The position numbers and the translations under genes were made by a program. A stretch of DNA of 39,269 nt, from assembly GCF_025965855.1 (NCBI RefSeq), contig NZ_JAOPWB010000355.1, positions 1-39,269 of the forward strand, read 5' to 3'. The number at the start of each line of letters is the position of its first letter. Position 1 is the first letter of the stretch. Source of the stretch: Mycobacterium sp. GTDB lineage: Bacteria > Actinomycetota > Actinomycetes > Mycobacteriales > Mycobacteriaceae. Positions 8,520 to 16,168 of the stretch are shown piece after piece. Under the pieces are notes generated by a model. The model saw only the letters and a list, made by a program, of their open reading frames with translations, was not told the DNA's origin and did not search any database.

Positions 8520-9607
8520 GCGACCTCCTGTACTCCGACACCGAGGAGGCGTTGCGGGACAGCGTTCGTCACCTGTTCGCCGACCGGTGCCCACCCGAAT
8601 TGGTGGTTCGGGCCTACGACCCGGTGCCACAAGACTTTTCGGACATCTGGCGGACGCTGGCCGCCGATCTCGGGGTATCCGGACTGCTCGTGCCCGAGTC
8701 CCTCGGCGGCGCCGGCGCGTCTGCGCGCGAGGCCGCGGTCGTCATGGAGGAGGTCGGGCGAGCCGTTGCGCCGGTGCCGTTCCTGTCAAGCGCGGTCCTC
8801 GCCACCGTCGCGCTGCTGCGTGCCGGCGACACCGAGACGGTTTCCGCGCTGGCCCGGGGCGAGCTCACCGCGGCGCTGGTGGTGCCGCTGTCCACCGCGC
8901 CAGGCGACCCGCTCACGGGCGTGAGCGCCGGCGCCGACGGCCTGAGCGGACAGGTCGGCAGCGTCGCGGGAGCCGGCGAGGCCGACGTGCTGGTGGTGCC
9001 GGTAGCGACCCCCGGCGGGCTCGAGCTGCACATCGTGTCCGGGACGGCCGCGGGCGTGGAGGTGTCGCCGGTGGTGGCGCTGGACATGACCAGACCGCTT
9101 GCCAGCGTGCGGTTTTCGGGGGCCGCGTCGTCACGGGTCGGAGCGGCGGACTCCGGTGTGGCCGGAGCGCTTCAGACGGGCGCGGCGCTGCTCGCCTCCG
9201 AGCAACTGGGGGTGGCCCGGTGGTGTTTTGACACCACGCTGGCATATGCCAAGCAGCGCAAGCAGTTCGGCCGCACCATCGGCTCCTACCAGGCGATCAA
9301 GCACCGGCTCGCGGACCTGTGGTTTGAGGTCGGTGCGGCGACCGCGGTGGCACGGTACGCCGCCGACGCGTGCGCCCGCGGAGATGAAGACGCGGCCACC
9401 GCGGCGGCCATCGGGCAGGCCTACTGCAGCGGGGTCGCCGTGCACCTCGCCGAGGAGTGCGTGCAGCTGCATGGCGGCATCGGAATGACGTGGGAGTATC
9501 CGGCGCACCTATACCTCAAACGCGCCAAGAGCGATCAGTTGGCGCTCGGCACCGCCTATCGTCACCGCGCCCTATTGGCGAAGTTGGTCAACTTGCCGGC
9601 GTCGTGA
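8498..9607 (+). CDS. Acyl-CoA dehydrogenase, partner subunit (369 aa)
   Basis: A second acyl-CoA dehydrogenase fold, more diverged in the middle domain. The C-terminal half is clear: YAKQRKQFGRTIGSYQAIKHRLADLW and ECVQLHGGIGMTWEYPAHLYLKRA. The signature strand LFSEPGAGSD seen in the upstream gene is not conserved here, which suits the non-equivalent partner of a heteromer. Two GTG starts are possible. GTG 8498 follows a strong AAGGAGG at 8487-8493 but with only 4 nt spacing. GTG 8516 overlaps the previous stop (GTGA), has AAGGA 9 nt before it, and gives the more typical N-terminus (MSDLLYSDTEE). The end overlaps the convergent PAS gene by 46 bp. Confidence 0.9.
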   Translation: MEGSGPVSDLLYSDTEEALRDSVRHLFADRCPPELVVRAYDPVPQDFSDIWRTLAADLGVSGLLVPESLGGAGASAREAAVVMEEVGRAVAPVPFLSSAVLATVALLRAGDTETVSALARGELTAALVVPLSTAPGDPLTGVSAGADGLSGQVGSVAGAGEADVLVVPVATPGGLELHIVSGTAAGVEVSPVVALDMTRPLASVRFSGAASSRVGAADSGVAGALQTGAALLASEQLGVARWCFDTTLAYAKQRKQFGRTIGSYQAIKHRLADLWFEVGAATAVARYAADACARGDEDAATAAAIGQAYCSGVAVHLAEECVQLHGGIGMTWEYPAHLYLKRAKSDQLALGTAYRHRALLAKLVNLPAS

Positions 9608-10053
9608 CGTGCGCCGTCGCTGTTAAGCCACATCTCTTCGGTGCGGTCGTGGAAGGTCACCAGCGCGACTGTGTCGTCACAGCGTCGCATCGCCGATTTG
9701 CTCATCCTGGCCCACACCGAGTGTCCGCCTTTGTGCCGCAACTCGACGAGGCGCTTGGCGCCCGTGCCGACCAGCGCGACCCAGCGGTCGTCGGCCGGCA
9801 GGCGGTAGAAGATGTCTTCGAAATTGATCGACAGGAACTCTTCGGGCGAGTAGCCCACCATGTCGCAGAACGAGCCGTTGGCGAACAGGATGGTTCCCTG
9901 GCGGTCGACCGCCAGGGCCGGAGCCGGTAGCCGTTCCAAGATGACCAACGCCGGCATTCGGTGGAGTTCGTCGATGGGCAACTGGTCGGGCGGCCTCGGG
10001 CTTCGGCGCTCAATGCGTGGATCGCCGGCGGCTGTGGGAATCTTCGTGATCAC
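9562..10053 (-). CDS. PAS-domain protein without an output domain (163 aa)
   Basis: One PAS sensor fold covers most of the protein. It contains ILERLPAPALAVDRQGTILFANGSFCDMVGYSPEEFLSI (split by rule into the typical 'P-A-x-x-V-D-x-x-G-x-I-x-x-A-N' strand-helix), then a five-strand end with VELRHKGGHSVWARM and ALVTFHDRTEE. No kinase, GGDEF, HTH or STAS domain follows. Such stand-alone PAS proteins usually bind a small ligand or cofactor, or regulate a partner by binding. The GTG start at 10053 follows a GGGGGGA purine run. It converges on the acyl-CoA dehydrogenase gene and overlaps its 3' end. Ligand and partner are unknown. Confidence 0.8.
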   Translation of the reverse strand: MITKIPTAAGDPRIERRSPRPPDQLPIDELHRMPALVILERLPAPALAVDRQGTILFANGSFCDMVGYSPEEFLSINFEDIFYRLPADDRWVALVGTGAKRLVELRHKGGHSVWARMSKSAMRRCDDTVALVTFHDRTEEMWLNSDGARHDAGKLTNFANRAR

Positions 10054-10604
10054 GGTCCCCCCGTCGTCGCCCCGGCATTTTGCCTCGATGCGGGAAAGGG
10101 GCGCTTTTTGGCTAAACGCGCCGTCAGCAAATATTATGGTAAGGCTCGAAAGAAGTCCATAGTTCGTTAGCCGTATTAGCTATTAGCCACATGCATAATT
10201 GATCCATGGGCCAGTCCAGGCTATCGGCAAGGATTTCCTAGCTCAATTTATTAGCTGAAAGCTCGAATTGTTTCTCGCCACACGATGGATGGCACCGCCA
10301 CAGCAAACTGTCGTGCCGGGCTTCGCTAACTCTCCGAATGTACGCGGCATCGTCGCCGCGCCGCGGTAGCAACTGCCCCAGCCCAGGCTTCGCTAACTTC
10401 GGCCACCGCGCGACCCGGGCACCAGACAAGTTGCTTGCCTTTTGGGTGCGGCGATCGGCGACGTCCGCGCCGGGTTTTGCTCAAGGCGATCAATAATCTT
10501 TCGTTCGGCAGAGACCCTCGGCGACATATCGTTGGCTCACGCTGCCTCCGGCGCTGCTGCACAATCGGTTCCCGAGTCACCACCTGCGGAAATGGGGATA
10601 GCGA
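10054..10604. other. 551-bp intergenic region with an AT-rich core
   Basis: No convincing gene is present. Bases about 10115-10290 are markedly AT-rich for this genome and contain repeated TTAGC/ATTAGC words (GTTAGCC, TATTAGCTATTAGCC, ATTAGCTG). The rest returns to high GC. A 63-codon minus-strand open frame at 10238-10429 has no recognisable features. The region must hold the promoters of the leftward PAS gene and the rightward glycosyltransferase. It could also be a remnant of imported DNA. Confidence 0.6.
10319..10398 (+). repeat. 13-bp direct repeat, two copies 67 bp apart
   Basis: GGCTTCGCTAACT occurs at 10319-10331 and at 10386-10398, upstream of the glycosyltransferase gene. The spacing, close to an integral number of helical turns, would suit two binding sites for one regulator. 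Chance or an old duplication is equally possible. Confidence 0.4.
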
Positions 10605-11849
10605 ATGCGCGTGTTGCTGACGACATACGATTCGCGCGGGGGCGTCGAGCCGCTGGTCGGGCTCGCGGTGCAGCTGCGGGCGCTCGGCGCGGAGGTCCGC
10701 ATCTGCGCGCCGCCGGATGACGAGTTCGCGGAGCGCGTGGCCGCTTTCGGCGTGCCGCTGGTGCCCTTCGGCGAGTCGGTGCGCGCGATCACGAGCGCGG
10801 CGGGGCCGCCGTCGGAGGAGCACCTGCGGCGGCACTTCGAGGAGTTGATCGCCGCACAGTTCGACACGGTCGCCGCCGCGGCGGAGGGGTGTGACGCGCT
10901 GGTCGCGGCGGGCCTGCTGCCGGCCGCGGCGGGCGCGCGGTCGGCGACCGAAAAGCTGGGCATCCATTACGTTTACGCGAGCTATCACCCGACCAACCTG
11001 CCGTCACCGCATCACCGGCCACCCTCGTTCTGGAGCTGGCCACTGCCACCGGGCGTGATCGACAACCGGGTGCTGTGGGACCTGGACGCCCAAAACGTGA
11101 ATGCGCTCTTCGGCCCGACGCTGAACCGTCACCGGGCCGCGATCGGCCTGCCGCCGGTGCACCACGTCCGTGACCACGCCTTCACCGACCGCCCGTGGCT
11201 CGCGGCGGACCCGACGTTGGGCCCCTGGCAGGAGCCGACGGACCTCGACGTCGTCCAAACCGGCGCGTGGATGTTGCAGGACACGCGCACCCTGCCGGCC
11301 GAGCTGGTGGAGTTCCTGGACGCCGGCGCGCCACCGGTGTACGTGGGCTTCGGCAGCATGCCCTTGCGCGGCCCGACGGACATCGCCCGGGCGGCGATCG
11401 AGGCGATCCGGGCGCAAGGGCGCCGCGCGCTTCTCGCGCAGGGCTGGGCCGGCCTGGCCCCGATCGACGGCGGGGACGACTGCTATGCCGTCGGCGAGGT
11501 CAATCAGCAGTCGCTGTTCGGGCGCGTGGCCGCCGTGGTGCACCACGGCGGCGCGGGCACCACGACGACGGCCGCCCGCGCGGGCGCGCCTCAGGTGGTG
11601 GTGCCGCAGGGGGCCGACCAGTTGTACTGGGGGCGTCGGGTCAGCGAACTGGGCATCGGCACCGCGCACGTGGGATCGGCACCGACCGCCGGGGCGCTGT
11701 CGGCGGCGCTCACCACGGTGCTGTCCGACGAGACCCGGGCGCGAGCGAGCGCCGTGGCAGGCACCATCCGCACCGACGGGGCGGCGGTGGCGGCGACACT
11801 CCTGCTCGAGACGATCAGCCGGGAAGGCGCCGCCAGCCTAGCGCGATAG
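10605..11849 (+). CDS. GT1-family glycosyltransferase (414 aa)
   Basis: A GT-B glycosyltransferase that would move a sugar from a nucleotide donor to a lipid or small-molecule acceptor. The N-terminal domain begins MRVLLTTYDSRGGVEPLVGLA, typical of the mycobacterial glycopeptidolipid/sterol-type GT1 enzymes. The C-terminal donor-binding domain carries VYVGFGSMP, VHHGGAGTTTTAARAGAPQVVVPQGADQLYWG and RVSELGIG. The histidine-rich HHGGAGTT loop binds the nucleotide diphosphate. The ATG at 10605 has GGGGATAG-type purines upstream. The last 12 bp overlap the convergent dienelactone hydrolase gene. It resembles glycosyltransferases of glycopeptidolipid assembly, but no other such genes are nearby, so the acceptor is uncertain. 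Confidence 0.9.
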   Translation: MRVLLTTYDSRGGVEPLVGLAVQLRALGAEVRICAPPDDEFAERVAAFGVPLVPFGESVRAITSAAGPPSEEHLRRHFEELIAAQFDTVAAAAEGCDALVAAGLLPAAAGARSATEKLGIHYVYASYHPTNLPSPHHRPPSFWSWPLPPGVIDNRVLWDLDAQNVNALFGPTLNRHRAAIGLPPVHHVRDHAFTDRPWLAADPTLGPWQEPTDLDVVQTGAWMLQDTRTLPAELVEFLDAGAPPVYVGFGSMPLRGPTDIARAAIEAIRAQGRRALLAQGWAGLAPIDGGDDCYAVGEVNQQSLFGRVAAVVHHGGAGTTTTAARAGAPQVVVPQGADQLYWGRRVSELGIGTAHVGSAPTAGALSAALTTVLSDETRARASAVAGTIRTDGAAVAATLLLETISREGAASLAR

Positions 11850-12593
11850 CGCCGACCCGAAGAGCTCCGTCATCGCCGCCCAGTGCCGCTCGTCGGCGGC
11901 GGCGTCGTAGGGCGGGTTGTCCGGGACCGCGAACCCGTGGGCGGCCGGGTACCACTCGATGGTGTGCGCCACCCCGGCCGCCGTCAGCGCCTTGTCGAGC
12001 TGCTCGCCGTGATCGGCCGTGAAGGACGCGTCGTTTTCCGCGCCACCCACATACACCGTGGCGCTAATCCGGTCGGCCAGCAGGTGCGGGCTGTCCGCGC
12101 CGTCGGTCACCAGCCCACCGCCATGGAAGGACGCCGCGGCGGCGACGCGGTCCGGCAGGCGGCCGGCCACCACCACCGCGGTCCGCCCGCCCATGCAGTA
12201 GCCGCAGACGCCGAATCGCTCGCCGGACACCTCGGCGCGGGCGGCCAGGTAGTCGAAGAACGCGCCGGCATCGCCGGCCATCTTGTCCTGTGTGATGCCG
12301 CCGATCATGGAGAACAGGCGCGTGCGCTCTCGCTCGTCGCCGAACACGGTGGCCATGTCGAACGGGGCCCAGTCGCCGCTGCGGTAGTACACGTCGGGAA
12401 GCAGCACCGCATAACCGAATCCGGCGAGCTTGGCGGCCATCTCGTCGAAGGTGTCGCGCACCCCGCCGGCGTCGCAGTACATGACTATTCCTGGCCAGGG
12501 GCCCGGCCCCTGGCCCTCGGGCCCTTCGGGGGTGAACAGGCTGACGGGGCAGGAGCCGTCGGGAGTGGTGACGCTGTCGTTGATCTTCGGCAT
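11838..12593 (-). CDS. Dienelactone hydrolase family protein (251 aa)
   Basis: An alpha/beta hydrolase of the dienelactone hydrolase family. The nucleophile elbow reads GYCMGG with Cys133, and the other triad members are Asp188 (GGAENDASF) and His219 (PAAHGF). Cysteine instead of serine is the hallmark of this family. It probably hydrolyses a lactone or ester of a small carboxylic substrate; the physiological substrate is unknown. The gene corresponds by position to the hydrolase next to thyA in M. tuberculosis (Rv2765). It diverges from thyA across an intergenic region carrying a 57-bp duplication, and it overlaps the end of the glycosyltransferase by 12 bp. Confidence 0.92.
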   Translation of the reverse strand: MPKINDSVTTPDGSCPVSLFTPEGPEGQGPGPWPGIVMYCDAGGVRDTFDEMAAKLAGFGYAVLLPDVYYRSGDWAPFDMATVFGDERERTRLFSMIGGITQDKMAGDAGAFFDYLAARAEVSGERFGVCGYCMGGRTAVVVAGRLPDRVAAAASFHGGGLVTDGADSPHLLADRISATVYVGGAENDASFTADHGEQLDKALTAAGVAHTIEWYPAAHGFAVPDNPPYDAAADERHWAAMTELFGSALSR

Positions 12594-12625
12594 GGCCTCC
12601 GTTCTACTCCTGAGGTCTGGACGCA

Positions 12626-12739
12626 GATTTTTCGGCGTCGACCCGCCGCGCCCGGCTCCGCCGGGCTCGCGATCGCCGCTAAGATTTTTCGGCGTCGACC
12701 CGCCGCGCCCGGCTCCGCCGCGCTCGCGATCGCCGCTAA
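12626..12739 (+). repeat. Two tandem 57-bp copies in front of thyA
   Basis: Copy 1 is 12626-12682 and copy 2 is 12683-12739. They differ at one base (G12664 against C12721). Each begins GATTTTTCGGCGTCGACC and ends CGATCGCCGCTAA. Copy 1 contains a perfect hairpin GCCCGGC-TCC-GCCGGGC; in copy 2 the substitution breaks one pair. Copy 2 ends in the probable thyA -10 box. The near identity implies a recent duplication. Confidence 0.9.
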
Positions 12740-12742
12740 GCT
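12737..12742 (+). promoter_or_regulatory. Probable thyA -10 box (leaderless)
   Basis: TAAGCT fits the mycobacterial TAnnnT -10 consensus. It lies 6 nt before the GTG at 12749, so transcription would begin at or next to the start codon. The first half comes from the end of repeat copy 2. The matching point in copy 1 reads TAAGAT (12680-12685). Confidence 0.6.
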
Positions 12743-12748
12743 GACCGC

Positions 12749-13549
12749 GTGCGGATCCCGACGCCCTACGAGGACCTGCTGCGCTTCGTGCTCGAGCGGG
12801 GCGCGGCGAAATCCGACCGCACCGGCACCGGAACCCGCAGCCTGTTCGGCCAGCAGTTGCGCTACGACCTGTCGACCGGATTCCCGTTGCTGACCACCAA
12901 AAAGGTGCATTTCAAATCGGTGGTCTACGAGCTGCTGTGGTTCTTGCGCGGCGACTCCAACGTCGCCTGGCTGCACGAGCACGGCGTCACCATCTGGGAC
13001 GAATGGGCGAGTGACACAGGCGATCTCGGGCCCATCTACGGCGTGCAGTGGCGGTCCTGGCCGACCCCGACCGGCGAGCGCGTCGACCAGATCAGCGCCG
13101 CCTTGGAGCTGCTGCGTACCGACCCGGATTCGCGCCGCATCATCGTGTCGGCGTGGAACGTCGGCGAAATCCCGCAGATGGCGCTGCCGCCGTGTCACGC
13201 GTTCTTCCAGTTCTACGTGGCCGACGGCCGGCTGAGCTGCCAGCTCTACCAGCGCAGCGCGGACCTGTTCCTCGGGGTGCCGTTCAACATCGCCAGCTAC
13301 GCGCTGCTCACCCATATGATGGCCGCCCAGGCCGGCCTCTCGGTCGGCGAGTTCGTGTGGACGGGCGGTGACTGTCACATCTACGACAACCACGTCGAAC
13401 AGGTGCGGCTGCAGCTCGGCCGCGAGCCGCGGCCCTACCCGGAACTCGTTCTGGTGCACAAGGATTCGATCTTCGACTACACCTACGACGATGTCGTCGT
13501 GAAGAACTACGATCCGCACCCGGGGATCAAAGCTCCCGTCGCGGTATGA
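12749..13549 (+). CDS. thyA: Thymidylate synthase ThyA (266 aa)
   Basis: Converts dUMP and methylene-tetrahydrofolate to dTMP and dihydrofolate in the cytoplasm. The N-terminus [18 protein letters not shown] is followed by the RTGTGT phosphate-binding loop near residues 24-29. The nucleophile Cys149 lies in ALPPCH, and the folate/dUMP region has [23 protein letters not shown]. Length (266) is normal. The GTG at 12749 is chosen because the -10 box is 6 nt upstream and homology begins there. Its stop overlaps the dfrA start (ATGA), coupling synthesis of the enzyme that recycles its dihydrofolate product. A flavin-dependent synthase, thyX, is encoded 5 kb away. Confidence 0.97.
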   Translation: MRIPTPYEDLLRFVLERGAAKSDRTGTGTRSLFGQQLRYDLSTGFPLLTTKKVHFKSVVYELLWFLRGDSNVAWLHEHGVTIWDEWASDTGDLGPIYGVQWRSWPTPTGERVDQISAALELLRTDPDSRRIIVSAWNVGEIPQMALPPCHAFFQFYVADGRLSCQLYQRSADLFLGVPFNIASYALLTHMMAAQAGLSVGEFVWTGGDCHIYDNHVEQVRLQLGREPRPYPELVLVHKDSIFDYTYDDVVVKNYDPHPGIKAPVAV

Positions 13550-14082
13550 CCCGCGCCGGCGGCGATGCAGAGCGAAGCGATGAGGAGAAGCGGCGCTCGT
13601 CCACCGTGGGCCTGGTCTGGGCTCAGTCGACGTCCGGTGTGATCGGGCGCGGCGGCGACATCCCGTGGCGGGTGCCCGAGGACCTGACCCGCTTCAAACA
13701 GGTGACCATGGGCCACACGGTGGTGATGGGCCGGCGGACCTGGGAGTCGCTGCCGGCCCGGGTTCGACCGCTGCCGGGCCGGCGAAATGTCGTCCTGTCC
13801 CGGCAGCCTGATTACGTGGCCAACGGAGCCGAAGTGCTCGATTCGCTGGGGGCCGCGCTGACCGAGCCGGAGGCGTGGGTGATCGGCGGCGAGCAGATCT
13901 ACCTGCTCGGGCTGCCGCTGGCCACCCGCTGCGAGGTCACCGAGGTCGAAATCGACCTGCCGCGCGACGACGGCGACGCGCTGGCCCCGGTGCTCGACGA
14001 GGCGTGGCTGGGCGCGACGGGGGACTGGCAGGTCAGCCGCACGGGCCTGCGCTACCGGTTTCACACGTACCGTCGGCAGTGA
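13546..14082 (+). CDS. dfrA: Dihydrofolate reductase (178 aa)
   Basis: Reduces dihydrofolate to tetrahydrofolate with NADPH. The core reads [22 protein letters not shown], then [23 protein letters not shown] and WVIGGEQIY, covering the folate site, the NADPH-binding GRRTW and the GG-containing strand. The core starts at about residue 21, so the ATG at 13546 gives a 20-residue charged N-terminal extension compared with the usual 159-aa mycobacterial enzyme. A GTG at 13606 would give the standard N-terminus. The ATGA overlap with thyA favours 13546 as a translated start. It is the target of trimethoprim-like drugs; no obvious resistance change can be judged by eye. Confidence 0.95.
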   Translation: MTRAGGDAERSDEEKRRSSTVGLVWAQSTSGVIGRGGDIPWRVPEDLTRFKQVTMGHTVVMGRRTWESLPARVRPLPGRRNVVLSRQPDYVANGAEVLDSLGAALTEPEAWVIGGEQIYLLGLPLATRCEVTEVEIDLPRDDGDALAPVLDEAWLGATGDWQVSRTGLRYRFHTYRRQ

Positions 14083-14189
14083 GCGGTGGTGCCGGCGGCC
14101 CCGCCCGCTTGAACGGCTTGACCTGACATACTCGGTACTCGGGGGGTCGGTCTCACGGGTCTGTTAGGCGTTTTCTAAAGGGGGGAATT

Positions 14190-14897
14190 TTGGCAGTGAT
14201 AACCGAACCCGCTAGGACGTTTTCTCGCGTGTTCAGGGGCTACGATCCGGGCGCGGTCGACGCCTCCATCGAGGCTTTGACCGCCAAGCAGCAGTTGCTG
14301 CTCAACGACGTCAGGAGCTTAGAGGCGCGGCTGACGCAATCCGGCGACGAAGCGGCGGCGCTGCGGAAGGAGGTCGCCGTCCTCGCCGACACCTCGCCTT
14401 CGCCGCACGCGGTGCAACTGCGGATGGCGAACATGCTGCGGCGCACGGTCGACGAGGTTTCCCAGCTGCAGGCCGAGGCGCGTGCCGAGGCGGAGGCGGT
14501 GATCGCGTCGGCGGAGGCCGAGGCCGAGGCCTCCCGGCGCGAGCACGAGGAGCGGTTGGCGCAGCTGACCGCGCGGCGCGAAGCCCTCGAGGCCGACTAC
14601 GACGAAACGAAGAAAAAGCTCGAGGCGGAACTGGCCGGCATGCGCGCCGAAACCGAACGGGCGATCGACGAGGCGTGGCGCGACGCCCGGCGGGAGGCCG
14701 ATCATTACCGCGAGCAGGCCCGGCGGGCAGCGGACGAGGCGAGTCAGCAGCGAATCAAGATCCTGGAGCAATTGGAGCGCGTATATCGCGACCTGGAATC
14801 CGTTCCGGCCGCCCTCGCGTCGGCATACCAAGAACACAAGGATTTGCCCGAGGCGAGCGTCGTCGTGCCGCTGGATGAGAAAGTCAGCACGGGGTGA
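14190..14897 (+). CDS. DivIVA-like coiled-coil protein (235 aa)
   Basis: The N-terminus contains FSRVFRGYDPGAVDASIEAL, matching the short DivIVA domain motif that precedes a coiled coil. The rest is a long heptad-like helix rich in Ala, Glu and Arg (about residues 30-215), then a short acidic tail. DivIVA relatives mark curved or polar membranes and scaffold cell-wall synthesis; this one is not Wag31 itself by length and sequence. The start is TTG 14190 behind AAAGGGGGG at 14177-14185. A GTG at 14196, two codons later, is an equally good choice with wider spacing. It stands alone between dfrA and the winged-helix gene, with its own promoter probably in the 107-bp gap. Confidence 0.8.
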   Translation: MAVITEPARTFSRVFRGYDPGAVDASIEALTAKQQLLLNDVRSLEARLTQSGDEAAALRKEVAVLADTSPSPHAVQLRMANMLRRTVDEVSQLQAEARAEAEAVIASAEAEAEASRREHEERLAQLTARREALEADYDETKKKLEAELAGMRAETERAIDEAWRDARREADHYREQARRAADEASQQRIKILEQLERVYRDLESVPAALASAYQEHKDLPEASVVVPLDEKVSTG

Positions 14898-14934
14898 ACC
14901 CTTAGCCTTGCCGCGAAGGGCGGCCGAAACGCGG

Positions 14935-14940
14935 TATTCT
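14935..14940 (+). promoter_or_regulatory. Probable -10 box of the YcaQ-like gene (leaderless)
   Basis: TATTCT lies 7 nt before the GTG at 14948. This matches the leaderless spacing seen at several other genes in this window. Confidence 0.6.
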
Positions 14941-14947
14941 CGGCGCC

Positions 14948-16168
14948 GTGCCGATCGGGAACCGCACGCTGACCGCCGCGCAGGCTCGGCGCTTAGCCGT
15001 TGCGGCACAAGGTTTTAGCGAGCCGCGGCCCGGCGGCCCGATCACCCGCGCGCATCTGAAGAGCCTGATCTCGAGAATCCAAGTGCTGCAGCTGGATTCG
15101 GTATCGGTCGCGGTGCGCGCCCATTACGCGCCGGTGTTCAGCCGGCTCGGGCCCTACGACCGTGACGTGGTGGACCGCGCCGCCTGGTCTCATACGGCGC
15201 GCTCGCCGCGGCTGCTGGTCGAGTACTGGGCACACGAAGCCGCGCTGATGGCCGTCGACGACTGGCCACTGCTGCGGTGGCGGATGCGCCAATACAGCCA
15301 CGGCCGGTGGGGCACCCACATCGTCAAGGCCAATCCCCAACTCGCCGAGGACATCCTCGCCGCCGTCGCCGAGCTCGGACCCAGCACCGCCGGGCAGATC
15401 GAGGCGCACCTGGCCGCCGAGCCGCGCCGGAAAAAGGGCACCTGGTGGACCCGCAGCGACACCAAGTGGGTCGCCGAGGCGCTGTTCGCCTCCGGCGCGC
15501 TCACCACGGCCACCCGGGTGGGCTTCGCGCGTCACTACGACCTGGTGGAGCGGGTGCTGCCGCGCAGCGTGCTGGCCCGCGAGGTCGACGACGACGAGGC
15601 CGTCCGCGAGCTCACGCTGCGGGCCGCCACCGCGCTGGGCGTCGGCACCGAGGCCGACATTCGGGATTATTTCCGGCTGTCGGCCCAGCAGGTCAAGCCC
15701 GCGATCGCCGACCTGCTGGCCGCGGGCGAGATCGAACGGGTCGACGTCGACGGCTGGTCCGCGCCAGCGTACCTGCGGGCGGGCCGGACGGTGCCGCGCC
15801 GGGACCGCGGCACCGCGCTGCTGTGCCCGTTCGACCCGTTGATCTTCTTCCGGCCCCGCGTCGAGCGGCTGTTCGGCTTTCACTACCGCATCGAGATCTA
15901 TGTGCCCGCCGACAAGCGCCAGTACGGCTACTACGTGTGGCCGCTGCTGATGGACGGCCGGCTGGTCGCGCGGGTCGACCTCAAGGCCGACCGGGCCACC
16001 AATTCCCTGCGCGTCGTGGGCGCGTTCGGCGAGCCCGCCGTGCCGCGGGCCTCGGTCGCCGCGGCGCTGGCCGGCGAGCTGGAATCGATGGCGTCATGGC
16101 TGGGGCTGGGCGGGGTAAGCGTCTCCCGCCGGGGCGACCTGGCCGCCGACCTGCGGGCGGTCAGCTGA
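14948..16168 (+). CDS. YcaQ/AlkX-type winged-helix DNA glycosylase family protein (406 aa)
   Basis: The protein matches the winged-helix family (DUF1006) that includes AlkZ and YcaQ, DNA glycosylases that unhook interstrand crosslinks or remove bulky alkyl bases. Near residues 46-53 it reads VLQLDSVS. The Gln48-Leu49-Asp50 triplet is the Q-hydrophobic-D form linked to the YcaQ/AlkX subgroup, in contrast with the QxQ of AlkZ. RAHYAPVFSRLGPY follows, and the C-terminal part has LLCPFDPLIFFRPRVERLFGF. The GTG start is set by the -10 box 7 nt upstream. The stop shares one base with the hsdM start (TGATG), so it is co-transcribed with the modification genes. Activity on DNA is inferred from family. 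Confidence 0.85.
   Translation: MPIGNRTLTAAQARRLAVAAQGFSEPRPGGPITRAHLKSLISRIQVLQLDSVSVAVRAHYAPVFSRLGPYDRDVVDRAAWSHTARSPRLLVEYWAHEAALMAVDDWPLLRWRMRQYSHGRWGTHIVKANPQLAEDILAAVAELGPSTAGQIEAHLAAEPRRKKGTWWTRSDTKWVAEALFASGALTTATRVGFARHYDLVERVLPRSVLAREVDDDEAVRELTLRAATALGVGTEADIRDYFRLSAQQVKPAIADLLAAGEIERVDVDGWSAPAYLRAGRTVPRRDRGTALLCPFDPLIFFRPRVERLFGFHYRIEIYVPADKRQYGYYVWPLLMDGRLVARVDLKADRATNSLRVVGAFGEPAVPRASVAAALAGELESMASWLGLGGVSVSRRGDLAADLRAVS

Noticed and set aside
10238..10429. A 63-codon minus-strand frame in the AT-rich intergenic region
   Set aside because: No ribosome-binding site, no recognisable sequence, and it spans the direct repeats.
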